This document shows, piece after piece, positions 24,331-36,645 of a stretch of 64,000 nt of DNA. Where the stretch lies: the NCBI GenBank assembly GCA_001632425.1, contig KV425600.1, forward strand, positions 1 to 64,000, read 5' to 3'. The notes under the pieces were generated by a model. It worked only from the letters and a program-made list of their open reading frames with translations, had not been told where the DNA came from and made no database searches. Source of the stretch: Neolentinus lepideus HHB14362 ss-1 (Eukaryota > Basidiomycota > Agaricomycetes > Gloeophyllales > Gloeophyllaceae). Position numbers and translations under genes: made by a program. Position 1 is the first letter of the stretch, and every line of letters starts with the position of its first letter.

Positions 24331-27066
24331 CTATTGTGCATTGTAAAGTTCGCAATATTCGTCATCTGTTGCCATCAATTCCTCGTGGGTACCTTTTCCT
24401 GCCAACTTTCCGTCTTTCATGCAGCTTGATAAAACTTTGGTCAGCGATGGCAATGTCTATGGGCATAGCCTTACAGAATCATATCCGCCTGCCTTGCCAA
24501 TTGTGCAAAGTGATGAGCAACAGCGACCATGGTTCGGCCTCGGCTGCATTGCCTCAGTTTAGCATAGAAATCCATCTCTGCCACGGGGTCCAATGCCGAC
24601 GTGGGTTCATCTACGAGCAGAAGCTTCACATCTGAGTTTTCAAGTCTCAGGATTGTTCGGGCACTGCCAAGGACGAGTCAAGACATCATACAAAGATCCT
24701 TGGAGATCAATACGTACAGTGCTAGCCGCTGCTTCTCTCCACCTAGGACTTGTCAGAAGGAGAGGTGCGATGATAATGAACGAATTCAACATACGTGACA
24801 ATGCTGGTCCGACCTTGAAATGCCTCATGTACTCTTGGTTCAGGCGTGGGCATAGATCATTTTCGGAAACCCCGTCCACGAGGGGTGCGGTAACACCATG
24901 ATATGCAGTGGTCACGGACCCCATAAAAGTGTCAAAGCCACTCGGTAGCCTGGCGACGAGATCCAGGATGCCCGCCTGCTCAGCCGCGCGGAGTAGTGAA
25001 CTTCGGTTTGGAACATGATCTAGCCCGATATGCAGATTCTCTCGCAATGACAGCGGATACAGTCGTGGCTCCTGAGGAACATGACAAACTGATCGGCGAA
25101 GATCGTTCTCCCGCACACAGCACATTGACATTGTGTCGATCAAGACCTCGCCATGTTGTGGTCTGAAAAGCCCACACATCAGCTTCAAAAGCGTGGATTT
25201 GCCGCTACCGTTCTTGCCAACTACAAGAGTCAGCGTGCCGGGAAGAATGTCAAACGCAATGTCGTGCAGCACGGTCTTGGCTTCATGTGGAAGCGTGTCG
25301 TGATAGTTGAAAGTAGGATAACTGAAAGATACATTGCTATCGAGGATAGTCAATGCATGTGGGTAATAACTAAATCTCAGCGCTCACTGAAATGAAACAC
25401 TCGCGCCATCGGTCACTCTCAATCCAGCATTAGGGTATGCCGAAGTCCCTTTCCTAGGATTGGTGATTTTCAAGGCATCAGACAGGGTAACCGCTGACAG
25501 ACACGCTCTGCGGAATGCGGCGCAGACATCTCCAAAATGTACGCTAGAGCGAAGGGAGTTTTGCCCTTGCCAAACTAGCAACACGGAAATTAAGGATGCA
25601 GGGGTAAATTTCCAGATCTCTATGCAGAAGAAGGAGACCTAATCAAGTTGTACAATCATCCTTTCCCGAGAAAAGGTGACATACTAGGGGTAGCTCCATC
25701 AGTAACTGATGCAGGATAGTCGTGTACCATGGCTTAGGGATTGCATATCGTAGATGTGATGGATCGTTCCTTCCAACTCCTAGGGCCTGGTTTGCTCTCT
25801 GGTACTCTGGAATATCAGCGGCTTCAACGGTCAGTATGTCTAGCCCAACCGAATCGGATGGCTTACCATGCGCCACGAAGAGCGCTCCGCCATCGGATGC
25901 AAGACTTTCCCGCATGTCTGACGTAAACACCATCCTGTATAAGATGCCCAGTCTCTGATAGATGGGATTGTCCGAATAAAATATAAACGCTGAAGAAACA
26001 TATTCGAGCCGTATCACTGAAAGCGTGAGAATTGCGCTTACGGCGTCGTTGCACTCCATGCAAATATCGAAGGCAGTGTAGAGCGATGTGGGCTATGAAC
26101 ATAAGGGGGCACGTCCTAGATTTGAGGTCGTCTTTCGGCAGGACAGACAGAACGACAATGACGTGAGATAGGAAATTAACCACGATGCCTACGAGTCTGC
26201 ATCCTTCGCTGATTGTATCCCATCCGGGCGCTGTATCCTCAAAGAGGTATTCTTTGGGTAAAGACGAGGACACATTCGGATCTATCATCCGGTCATTATC
26301 TTGGACAGCTAGGTGAAAACGAAATACATACCTTGCAGAGCCTGGAGATCCAGCGATAAGGAAGCTGTGGCGAGCGATGCACTTAGAAAGGATCTGCGAA
26401 GATACCAATGGGTAACTGACCGGTCACAAATAAAGGAATAAAATGGGCCCGGAGGTGACTCCTGAGCAGCGCTGTTGTGTCCCTGCTGATGGTTAATTAG
26501 CATCCAGTTGCCGAGATGAGCAGTCCTACGACTCACAGGAGCCAATCAACCGCTACATATATAACACTTGACAATATAAATATGACGAGGATGAGTTTAA
26601 CATCAAGTGGCTCGATACATCCTCTGACGATGCCTGTCATTATCTGTCGCAGGTGAGCGAATACATATCGCAGAGGGAGACGGTAACTTACTATCTGGAG
26701 TAGGAGACTGTACAAGTACAGCGACAGTGCGGGTAGAAATGCACCCCACAAGGTCGCAAAGAGATGTAGTAATAAAGTAATCGGTGCCAGCTTGAAGACG
26801 TCCCGAAACAGTCTTCTGACTGCTCGCAAGTCTCGCCTGATGCTCTCAGCGCCTTCGACGAAGGAGCTAAAGTTCCAGTAGACAGGAGCACATGCTTCGT
26901 ACACGACAGTGAATATGCCCCAATTGAGAGTCTTCAGGCGTCCGCGTTGTGCAGTAAGCGTTTGGCGAGGATCCGCCGCGGGAGAGAAAGTGGCGGTTGT
27001 CTCACCCTCCTTGGACGTAGTAGAGCTCTCCTGGGAAGGATTTCCGTTGTGTTGATCCTGATCCAT
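24331..27066 (-). CDS. ABC half-transporter (B-type arrangement, TMD then NBD)
   Basis: Multi-exon gene coding for a membrane ABC transporter with one N-terminal transmembrane region and one C-terminal nucleotide-binding domain. The N-terminus (MDQDQHNGNPSQ) is polar; hydrophobic segments such as APITLLLHLFATLWGAFLPA and LILVIFILSSVIYVAV follow; middle exons lie between 26408 and 25643. The NBD has Walker A GKNGSGKST, a Q-loop HVPQEP, a signature read across an intron as LLGGEKQRLA, Walker B LLLVDEPTSALDP and an H-loop AVAHHF. The last exon ends GTHEELMATDDEYCELYNAQ with its stop at 24331. The second signature residue is Leu rather than the usual Ser of LSGGQ. As a half-transporter it should dimerise. 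Substrate unknown. Some middle introns are not resolved. Confidence 0.82.
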
Positions 27067-28274
27067 TGGAAGGATAATGGAGGTCTATGAGGTACAGGCA
27101 AGGGAGAGCCGTCGTCGGACGCAGGTCCTTTATAGGCGCAGCTGAAATGAACTTGGCCAAAACAGGCGAAATGAATATGAGCATTCTCGCCACAATGTGG
27201 GCGCCTAGCCGTACTCGGTTAAGGTGGCTGGCAGCGGGAATTATGTAGCCCCTGAAGGGCGTGCGTCACGGGTGGCGCCCACAGTGCAAGGAGAAACGAC
27301 ATTCATCTTCCGGAGGCGATCGATGCAGTTCAACACTACACACTGTCTTCCGTGGAGAATGCTTGTATAGGCTTCTTGTGTTTCATGCTCCTTGTCCGAT
27401 GTGTAGTTCTTTATGCTGTTAATTAGTAACAATGAAGGCAGCGTTCTCACCCTGAAACCACATGCAATATAACGCAGGAAAAAAATCGGCTGTACGCTGG
27501 GACTATGCCCGACAACCGTTACCATCGCACGCTTGCACATAGGAAAGGGTGGCACATCTGTTTGCAGCAGGGCATTCTTTCAGGAGAGCCATTACTGCCA
27601 AAAAGAATTCAGCAACGCTATACCCAAGACAGATAAATTCGCTTACCTCGTGTAGTGAACGTGCTTCTGATTGTAGGAAGCACCGGTATCTCCCCGCGAG
27701 TGTTCAGTGGTGGTGTTGCGACAGTAGGGTTAGAACCAGAGAATAGGCGCACCTTGCTAGCCGCAATGGTTTGATTCAACTAACTGATATGTGTGATCTG
27801 TTGACAGTTTGCATTACATTTCATCCGCAAACCTTGGGACGTGAAGTGACGAGCAGAAAATAAACCATTCTTCGGACTTCCTGCCGCATAGTTGCGTATC
27901 AAGACCTGCAAAGTAAGATAGCTAATTGTCTCACCATTGCTCCATACCCGAGTAGCCCGCAACAAGACGGAGTATAACTTGCAATGACGGGTAATTGTTC
28001 GATCAGCCGATAACCGATTCTAGCTGCATATAAGAAGAGACCCCATACACAGCCACAACCACTGAGCAAAAAATTGATTTATCGCTGCAATCGGCACAAA
28101 GTGGCCGAATACTATCTGTAGCATGACACGAGACTATCAGTGGGTCCCCGCTTGCGCTCGTTAGTGGCGATCGCCGCGGGCATACACGCCACGGCCTGGA
28201 GCTTCCCATGCCAACGACTTTTCATAGCAGTCAGGCACATGGGAACTATCCACTAAGACACGTACCGGTGCCAT
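27067..28274. other. Intergenic, no gene seen
   Basis: About 1.2 kb between the ABC transporter start and the BTB gene 3' end. Short frames only; none resembles a known family. Confidence 0.45.
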
Positions 28275-29286
28275 CTACACCTCGGCAAGCCAAATACCTA
28301 TCTTCTCCCAGATATCCTCCTGCTGCTCCTTCCACTCCTCCCGCTTGAGCGCCGCACACTCAGCGCAAAGCCCCTCCTTCTCCCAGTCAACTTCGATAAT
28401 GCTCTGCAGCGTCTCGAGTGGCTTGCCGACGCCGCCACTTGCCAGCGCTGGTGCGATAACGAGCGGCATCCACTTGTCCGCGAATACATCGGTGCAGGCC
28501 ATGTGCTCTGCCGTCTCGACAGTAAATAGGATGGGCGTAAAGTGGTCCATGATAGTGTTCATTAATTTCTTCGCGCGTTCTTTGTTTGCGGGTGACAAGG
28601 GTCTGCTGTCGAGGGGCACGGTTTCGGTGTTCGGAGGTGCCTCGCTGGCTGCTGCAGGGTCTTCATCATCATGGAGTTCAGTGGTCGTTACGATACTGTA
28701 GAAGAGACCCCTTTGAACCTATGGCATTCGGCAAGCCGTGAGCTCAACGCCACCGATCGAACAAACATCGAACCTACCGATTCAATATCATGTTCCACAG
28801 CCAGCTCCAGCGCTTCCTCAACATTATCAGGATGTACAAATGGTTGCGGCCCGCTCGGGTACATCTCAGCGAAGCGTTTTCTAGATAGCTCATAAATCGC
28901 AGGGAAATCCAGCTGCTTCTTCGACGTGACGCGCAGAATGGCAGCGGTCCGCGAGAAGGGCGCGTCAGCTGCTAACGGCCTTGAAATGAGCTTGGTCAAG
29001 GTTCAACGAGACGTGCAGATTTCATATTGAATAAGCAGTGAGGGTGGACTCACGCATCGTGGTAGACGTGCTCTAAGAGGACCCGAAAGTCGTCGGCGGT
29101 CGCATTGGTGCTGTTCGGAACGGAAATGACTGCACATCCATCAATATTTTCTTGTCCAGACCATGCGCCTGAGGCAATTGCGGGGCTATGTCGTGCTAGA
29201 AGTGTCCGATGAACCTTGAATGCACTATCCTCTATCCGGATAACAAGCGACCCATCCTCGAGCCAGAACGTCTCATGTCGTTTCAT
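28275..29286 (-). CDS. BTB/POZ domain protein
   Basis: Three exons. The start at 29286 (MKRHETFWLEDGSLVIRI) places the BTB motif FKVHRTLLARHSPA at residues ~20-35; longer frames upstream are not conserved. Exon 1 ends FRVLLEHVYHDA, the usual end of a first BTB helix/strand unit. Exon 2 (28999 to ~28795) begins LISRPLAADAPFS and includes TSKKQLDFPAIYELSRKRF. Exon 3 carries HFTPILFTVETAEHMACTDVF and ends GIWLAEV at 28275. This architecture, a BTB domain followed by a helical tail with a CAEC-type cysteine pair near the C-terminus, forms large families in Agaricomycetes of unknown function; some BTB proteins act as Cullin-3 adaptors. No Kelch repeats are present. Confidence 0.8.
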
Positions 29287-29841
29287 CGTCTCAGGCTTCC
29301 TGTTGCTTTGAATATGTGAAACAAATGCAAAGGCCGACAGTCGCCAATTCCAAAGCGTCCGGCGCAGGCAGCGTTCGAGGAAAGCTCGCATACTGATCGA
29401 CGCTTGCAGCTCAGATAAGGTCTGTCCGATCGGCCCGCCACGCCTTCGCAGGTGGCAGCCAATCATACTGCGCGAAGCCTTAAGCCTCATTGGTTATTGT
29501 AATGGATGTTAAATTGAATACTGGGCAGTAGACGGAAGGCAACTAATGTAATACTACAATGCATGTTGCTTTCATCTCGCTGAGATATCTCCCCCCCGGA
29601 AAATTGGACCCACAAAAGTACACTGGCTTGATAAGTTCTCAATATACACCATGTGGTCTATCCCAGACCTAAATCGCCTGTTCCAAATATACTGAACGTC
29701 CCCCCTCGTCGTACACAGTCGGGTGCAGAGAAAGACATGGGGCGAACTCGTGGACGACGGGACCGCTATACCGACTTCACGGCACCCAGCATATCGGTTT
29801 GGAAGCATTCATAGCCGAATGCCAATAGCAAGCACATACGT
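29287..29841. other. Intergenic, no gene seen
   Basis: About 550 bases between the BTB start codon and the RPN7 stop codon, containing the BTB promoter and RPN7 3' UTR. No supported coding region. Confidence 0.4.
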
Positions 29842-31342
29842 TTAATAAAGCACCTTACTCAGCCGCTGCACTGCGTTCAACAAGATGTCTCCCTGGCGGA
29901 TAACCGTCTCATACTGCGCGTTCTTCACCGACGGCCGGTTCGTCTCCACGATGCCGTGCACCTTGTCGATTGTACAGTGGAGCCGGCCCGAGGCGATGAA
30001 TCTCGACAGCTCACTACAATACGATGGCAGGTCAGAGTTGCGGAGGTCAGCGGAACGAGGAGGTTAACACACCTGTCTACAAATTCCACAGAAACGCCGA
30101 AGGCGGCGGCGAGGCTCTCGAGCGTGAGGCTGCGGTATGACTCGAGAAGTTGTGTGTACGCGAGTATCCGCATTTCGCGGACATAGTACCGGGTGTGCGG
30201 GGAGAGAAGGCGGGAAGGGCGCAGGTAGGTTTGCTCAACCGTTGCTGGTAGTGTGGCAAGATAAGTGAGCTTCAGAGCCCAGTGAACGTAATACGGTAAT
30301 GAGTTACCTAGGGCAAGGAAGAACTTGTCATAGTGGCATTCGTAGAGGTTTTTCGTCAAGTCGGCAAGGATCGGTAATTCTGGGAGTACACCAATGACCT
30401 CAGGGGCACTGATAATCTGCACAATACCCATCAGCATCACGCCACACAGTCCCCTCCAGTAGATCCAACCTTTTTCTTAAGATCTGGCCGGTTGAGCGTA
30501 AGCGTGTTCGCGACAACAGTCAGAGCGACAAAGTCATTATAGCTAAGCAGCTCTGTGGCAGTGAATGTCGAGAGTGCGTCGATGAACAGTTCACCACCAG
30601 GCTTGAATTGCCGGATGGAGAGGAGGTGGAGGCCTTGGTAGACTTTGAGGCGGTTGCGGCGGTCCCAATCGCCACCCTCCTCAATCAGTCTGTACAACTG
30701 GAGGTCAGTATCACGGTCAGTATCACAGTCAGCTGCATACGCATGACTTACTCCTCGGCCTTCGTAAGGTTCAAAGTAATGAGTTGATCGTCACCAAAGA
30801 AAAAGCCTATCCGAACGAGGGTCAAGACGATGTCTATTCGCGATCCGAGCCCAGGCGTCTTCTCTAGCGCAAGTTTCTGGGCCTCTAACGCCCGATCCTA
30901 GTACCGGTGAACGATGGCTTCAAATAAGACAACATATCATACGATACCTTGTCACCAATTCTTGTGAAGTAATTCGCCCTCGCTCGCAGCGCGTCCGAAA
31001 TTTCCGTCTCGCCCTCAATCTTCTCTGCCTCCGACAGCCTCTCGTCCAGCTTCTCTAGCTCTTCCTTATTCGCCTTTTCCATCGAATCTAATAGTGTTTG
31101 GTCGAGCGGTAGTGCGGATGTGGATGTCACGATACGGTAATACGGCGCCATTTCTATCATTCCACATTATTATATGTTATGGGTACAGCATAATGTGCGC
31201 GTTACTCACGTTCGGCCTTGATACCTTCTAACAATCCCTTCCGCGCGGTCTCATGTAAGCGAGACAAGGAGGAGGTCGAGAGAGTGAAGTAATGCTGGGA
31301 AAGGTTGAGGTTGGGAATGGGGAGAACGATGTCTTCAGCCAT
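29842..31342 (-). CDS. RPN7: 26S proteasome regulatory lid subunit RPN7
   Basis: RPN7 (PSMD6) is a PCI-domain scaffold of the 19S lid that helps place the deubiquitinase RPN11. The start at 31342 gives [20 protein letters not shown]. The next exon has [17 protein letters not shown] and a charged helix [21 protein letters not shown]; then [24 protein letters not shown]; then the PCI module with [38 protein letters not shown] and the winged-helix segment [16 protein letters not shown]. The last exon encodes the conserved tail with [12 protein letters not shown] and ends RLSKVLY at 29842. Six or so exons with short introns. Divergent from RPN6, 171 bp away, so the two are probably co-expressed. 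Confidence 0.93.
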
Positions 31343-31513
31343 GTTGTCGACAGGTAAGGTGAATCGGGGGTTTCAGACGGAACGGATGCAAGTGCAAGAG
31401 TAACTTCATCAAGTGCTGCTCGTACCAAGGACGCGTCAGTTCCTTCCCACGCCCTCGACGCGTCACTTACGCTTTCACCAAGTCCTCCTTCGCCTCCTCA
31501 TTATACTTCTGCT
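31343..31513. promoter_or_regulatory. 171-bp bidirectional promoter between RPN7 and RPN6
   Basis: The start codons of the two divergent lid-subunit genes are only 171 bp apart. Two identical 9-mers GACGCGTCA stand at 31430-31438 and 31457-31465, spaced 27 bp. Each contains the palindrome GACGCGTC and the core ACGCGT (MluI-box-like). The yeast proteasome element GGTGGCAAA is not present on either strand. A coordinating role of the boxes is inference. Confidence 0.7.
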
Positions 31514-33384
31514 ATGTCGGCGCCAGCTAATCTCCTGCAACAAGCGGACAGTCTAAAGTCATCGAACCCTGCACAGTCAGAGGAACTGTACAAACAAATA
31601 CTCCATACTACCGCTGGTATGTACCAGGCGCAATATATGCTAAGTAGTTGCATTTCTTGAGTGTATATCTTCGTAGAGGTCTCGCAACCTGGAAGTAGCA
31701 ATGGACACCGTGATCAGTTGCTACGAGATCAGGAGGCGGCGTTGGTGAAGCTGGGGGAGCTGTACCGAGACCACAAGTGCGTTGTCTACTCATTTCTGCT
31801 TTGCCTTTGCTTAACAGACTTGTCATTGTGTTCTAGAAATGCTGAGGGCCTCGCCGAGGTCGTCACGCTTTCTCGATCATTTATGTCCTCAACCGCGAAA
31901 GCAAAGACCGCCAAGCTCAGTGCGTTCTTGATCAGAATTTGTGCTGTTTGTGTTGTACTGACATGCGAGCCTTTAGTCCGTACCCTCCTCGACTTCTTTA
32001 CTCCCATCCCCAATAGCGCCCCAACACAAATTCGTGTACTCAAAGATAACATCGAATGGGCTAAGAATGAGAAGCGGATATTCTTGAAGCAAAGTCTGGA
32101 GACGCGGCTGGCGAGCATGTAAGTCTATCTCTGAACTTTTACTACACCCGTGTCGATGTGCTTATGCTTCGTCTAGTTATCTCGATACATCACAATTCAA
32201 ACCTGCACTAGCCCTGATTGACTCGTTACTAACGGAATTGAGGCGTCTGGACGACAAGATGATCTTGACAGAAGTCTACCTAATCGAGAGCCGCGTCTAT
32301 CGAGGCACTGGAAATATGCCGAAAGCAAAGGTGTGTCTTCTTCTACTTCTATCGTTTGGCCCAGCCACATACCTCGTATGCACCTGATAGGCTGCGTTGA
32401 CTTCCGCTCGGACTGCCGCCAACTCAATATACTGCCCACCTCATCTCCAAGCTGCACTGGATCTTCAGTCCGGCGTACTCCACGCGGAGGACAAGGACTA
32501 TACTACCGCCTACTCGTACTTCTTTGAGACGTTCGAGAATATGGGCAATCAGGGTGACGAGGAGGGTAGTTTAAAGGCACTGAAGTACATGTTACTGTGC
32601 AAAGTCATGCTGAACTTGGTGAGTCTCGTCAGAGCGCTTTTAGCCTCGGCTCTAATTGAATCCACGCCGATATAGTCCGAAGACGTCACCTCCCTACTTT
32701 CCATCAAGCTAGCCGCCAAGTACGCGCAGCTCCGCGAAGTGGAGAGCATGCGCGCGGTCGCGCGAGCGCACCAGAATCGCAACCTCGCAGACTTTGAGAA
32801 GGCGCTGCGGGACTACCGCGACGGTACGCGTTCGGTTGGTATGTGCGCGCGTCGTGACTGACTAGAGCCGCCCAGAACTCTCGTCTGATCCGACGATCCG
32901 TTCACACCTCGCCGCGTTGTATGATACGCTACTCGAGCAGAATTTATTGAGGATTGTGGAGCCTTACTCGGTGGTGGAGGTTGAGTATGTGGCGCAACAG
33001 GTGGGCCAAGGGAGGCAGGAGGTCGAAGCGAAGTGAGTGTTATCCGCGGACTGCTGGGCGAATTGTTGACCATGGACATTGTTCTCAGACTGTCTCAGAT
33101 GATCCTAGACAAGGTGTTCCATGGGGTGCTTGACCAGGGTCGGGGCTGCTTGCTGGTCTACGACGAACTCGAATCGGATGTACGTTCAACTCTCTCCTCT
33201 ACTAATAAGGAAGGTGCGGTACTGACTGCACTCTGCCAGAATTCGTACGGCGCGGCTATCGAGACCCTGGGACAGGTTGGTAACGTCGTGGATTCGCTGT
33301 ACGCCAAGGTATGTAAGCCGGGGATTTGTGGCCGTCGAGCATGTACTGAATGTTACGGCCTTCCAGACGGTCAAGATCGCATAG
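31514..33384 (+). CDS. RPN6: 26S proteasome regulatory lid subunit RPN6
   Basis: RPN6 (PSMD11) clamps the lid to the core particle and to the base. The start at 31514 gives [19 protein letters not shown]. Successive exons encode [108 protein letters not shown] and the PCI domain with [19 protein letters not shown] and [19 protein letters not shown]. The last tiny exon gives TVKIA and a TAG at 33382. About nine short introns; the last intron is 3' of SLYAK. The gene is full length by comparison with the family. Confidence 0.93.
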
Positions 33385-34166
33385 CTTATCACGCGTACTT
33401 TGTCTATATTAAGAATTTATGCGCTATGAATACGATCCTGAAGATTCGAGTGTGGGCTGCAGGCAACTACGCGAGACGAAACCAAGTGTTCTCTCTTCAC
33501 GTGCTTCGATTGTAATGAAAGGCGATGGGATTTTGTCCCTAAACGGCCCTGCGTGGAGAAGATCAGAAACAACTATTGTTCTGCATACGCTGCTCTGCCC
33601 AAGCACCGATGAGATGGTATGAATCGGAGATCTGCTACATAATATTGCGTCGACCGGAAGCAAACCCCGAATACTTGCACTGCCGCATCGGAGGAATTGT
33701 ACGACTAGTCCATCCAACGCAGGCTTTACAATTGAATGAGTGGTCCAAGATATGTATATGTACCTCCCCTTTCATATCCACATCTCAGCCATCGCGGTTA
33801 GCCTTGTAGAGGGAGCCGAAAAGAATGCTGAGGCTATAAGTGGTCGCAAACCGAGTGTACTGTCAGGAACCAGCATTGCAACAAAACGGAATCGACTATG
33901 TGAACGAGCACGAGTGCAGTAATTCCTGGAGTCTGTTGCTGAGCTTGGGCTGCAACGATGGGCCGAATCGCCAGCGATTTACTTGCAACTCCCGTCCAAT
34001 GAGAGTAAGGCTACGATCCCAGTAACTTCAATGTGATATCGCAAAGGGTACTGTCCAGGCTCCGTCGTGATCTCAGGGAATACTACCCAGATTCACTCCT
34101 TAGTCTTGGACGTCGTCGATACCCGCGTCACATCTGATTCGACGGCGACTACGAAATCAACCACCG
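33385..34166. other. Intergenic, no gene seen
   Basis: About 780 bases with frames of fewer than 100 codons and no family resemblance. Contains RPN6 3' UTR. Confidence 0.4.
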
Positions 34167-35246
34167 ATGTCCTCCACCGCCTCTGCTATGTCTCGACTCT
34201 CCGTGACTGCTTCAAGCCTGGAACCATGGAATGATCTATACACGGACCGCAGCCCGCGCGAATCAGTCGAAGTGGTAGTGTTCCAAAGGCTGACCAACCG
34301 TTGCCGGCAGGGTGCTGTACCGAGAAGCGACCACGACGGTAACAAGAAGCCCAGAACAAGGAGAATACAGCGCCGGAGCAGTCGAGGAGTGCAGGTAGAC
34401 TGGGGCGCTGAATGTCCATGTGTGGTCCCTCCCGTAGTCCGAGTCTTAAAGTTCTCGAGTTGTCCATCAAGCAGGAGCTGCAGAGATGCAGACCAAGGTC
34501 GAGTGTTCGGCACCACCCGGGCTTACAGAAGCGTCGCCCGATAAGGAGATCTCCCTCGGTTCGAACGTTCTCTGTATTCAATATTGACTCATCCGACTGT
34601 CCGGACGACAAGGAAGTCTCCTATTGCTCTCCGACCAGCTCGCCTTTAAACTCCCTGGTCGGGCTTGACTCTGTACTAGTATCGATACCATTCTCTAGTC
34701 CATTCATCCCGTACACGCCAACACATTTTGAGTCGCGATGTACACCCAGGTCTCAGACGTATAGTGATTCTAAAGGTTATCAAAAAGCTCTATCCCTGGA
34801 CTCTAGCAGTGCATCTCCCTTAGAAAGCCCGGGTGCCATCGATTGCGGGCTTTGTCTCGTACAACAAGGCGCTTAACTCACCTGTCATGGATACATCGGA
34901 AGATGATACTATCCCATTCAGCGTGGACGAACCCCTGCAGTTTCTTCCCTACAAACTCAAGTCACCCGCAACTTCCGAGTCAATGGACTCGCCCTGTATG
35001 GATCGCGGGTTACGCTCGGACTCTAGCTTGGGCACTCCATTCGTACACCACCAACTATGGGTTACAGGGTTAGCGGGCGGATGCGAGACTGGGAACAAGT
35101 CTGTGCAACCCCCGTCCAATGATATTCTGAGCCTTTTTCGAGGGGTCATTGATGGGAGGACAAAAGAATCATTTGGACGTCCTTGCACAGCACGCAATGC
35201 ACGCATCTTCCCGAAAACGCAGGAGAGAAGGAAGACGCAAGTGTAA
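34167..35246 (+). CDS. Hypothetical low-complexity protein, exons uncertain
   Basis: Three consecutive overlapping frames (about 34167-34540, 34412-34876, 34833-35246) each show S/P/R-rich composition as in disordered fungal proteins: an Arg-rich stretch KPRTRRIQRRSSRG, then Ser/Pro clusters such as SSPLNSLVGLDSV and PFSSPFIPYTP, then DTSEDDTIPFSVDEPLQFLP. They could be exons of one gene, but I could not find splice sites that keep phase at both junctions, so the structure may equally be a decayed gene. No domain recognised. Confidence 0.3.
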
Positions 35247-36049
35247 TTGTGATGTGGCTGGTTCTAGAGCTAGTCCTGTTTGCTGGTATTGCGTATGGGC
35301 ACGGGATGGAAGTCTTCCGCGTATTAGGCTTCATGCGCGTCGTCCTCGATTGGGATATGAACATCAAACCTGAAGGTTACGTGCCGACTAGTAGCGCTCT
35401 CCAAACCGTTATAAAGGATCGAGATATGTCTCATGCGGACTCTCCACCCAATATCTTGAGCAATGCCCACTGAACGTGCCGCCGGTCATATCAATAAGGA
35501 CTTTCTCGATGGTGTCAAGGTCACGCTGATGGTGGTGAGGTGAATTCTCCATCTCTTATGTATATCCACTGACAAGATTTAGTTGGTTTCGTACCTTGCG
35601 TCAGGGAGCTTCGTCGCTATGATACAGTATTGAGAGATTCACCTTCTTCCAGGGTAACTATTATAGTGGACAACACCCGAAACCGCATCATCGCGTCAGC
35701 CACCATCTTATACACTATTTCACTACATCTCGCCTGGACAGTGCAGAGTATCCTTGCCTTAGTGCGTGTCGCGTTTTGCTGGAGTCAGCGAGTGCACATA
35801 AACTCACTTATTATCTAGGAAGAGGAAGACATGGTTTTGGTCGTCGTTCTGGTGATCAACCGCTCTGTGCCTTCAATCGGCATTATAGTGTTGACTTGCC
35901 TAATTATTCTGGATTCAACAAAGAGCACGCTTGTGGGGTGTGCCACTGTTTTGGTGGGATTGCTGGTGCCCATTTTGATGGTCATACTTCCTATGACTGT
36001 GAGAAGGAATGATGCATCTGAGGGTGGGAGTACGGAGCAAGATGTCTAA
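35183..36049 (+). pseudogene. Fragmentary membrane-protein-like region
   Basis: Several short frames encode hydrophobic segments: WLVLELVLFAGIAYGHGM near 35260, TILYTISLHLAWTVQSILAL near 35700 and LVVVLVINRSVPSIGIIVLT near 35835 with a following second hydrophobic run. They are not joinable with confidence and no family was recognised. The middle segment is repeated in altered form at 36530-36645. Possibly a decayed multi-pass membrane gene. Confidence 0.3.
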
Positions 36050-36335
36050 GACGTGGGTGTTAAGGCGGTGGGGGTGGGGTACATATCTTGAAACACTTAT
36101 TCAATTTGTTATCCTCCGATACTGTGGCAGTGCAAGTACTCCAGATTTGCATCCGGACCCAATGCTGTGCCGCGGATCTCCGATCCGATTATTGAGGTGG
36201 AATATTGTTCTACCCGTTTTCCTTGCCTGTTGTGAGGGCCAGGCTGTACTCAGTACTGCTACGCGGGACTGGGAGCCGTAAAGGACGAAATAATATGTAA
36301 TGAAAGTTATCTCATATGTTAACTACACTGCGCTC

Positions 36336-36360
36336 CACGACCTGTAAAGTGCAGGTCGTG
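36336..36360. repeat. Perfect 9-bp stem hairpin
   Basis: CACGACCTG and its exact complement CAGGTCGTG flank a 7-base loop (36345-36351). No poly-T follows, and its role is unknown. Confidence 0.4.
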
Positions 36361-36443
36361 CGAATAGGCGTGCAGGAACAGTTGGTACGGCGTTCTTTGC
36401 GGTCCGCTGCCCAGTGCCCATAATTTAGCCATGACCCGGCTCG

Positions 36444-36645
36444 ATGACGAACATCCAACCCTGCGAAGCTTCCAAGATATTCCGCCGGTCCTCTAGATAC
36501 GTTACGCGAAGTTTGGCAAGATCAAGCCGCGTCGGTCACCATACTATACACTGTTACAATATATCTCGCCCGGACAGTAGAGAATGCCCTTATCTTAGTG
36601 GTCCGTGTCGCATTTTACTTCGTCGGACGCGTTCAGCTATGACCA
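36444..36645 (+). pseudogene. Second copy of a membrane-segment-coding stretch
   Basis: In one frame, 36530-36645 reads TILYTVTIYLARTVENALIL followed by VVRVAF, matching TILYTISLHLAWTVQSILAL and LVRVAF at 35700-35790. Upstream, stop codons (for example TAG at 36495) interrupt the frame. It looks like the remnant of a tandem duplicate about 850 bp downstream of the first copy. Confidence 0.35.
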
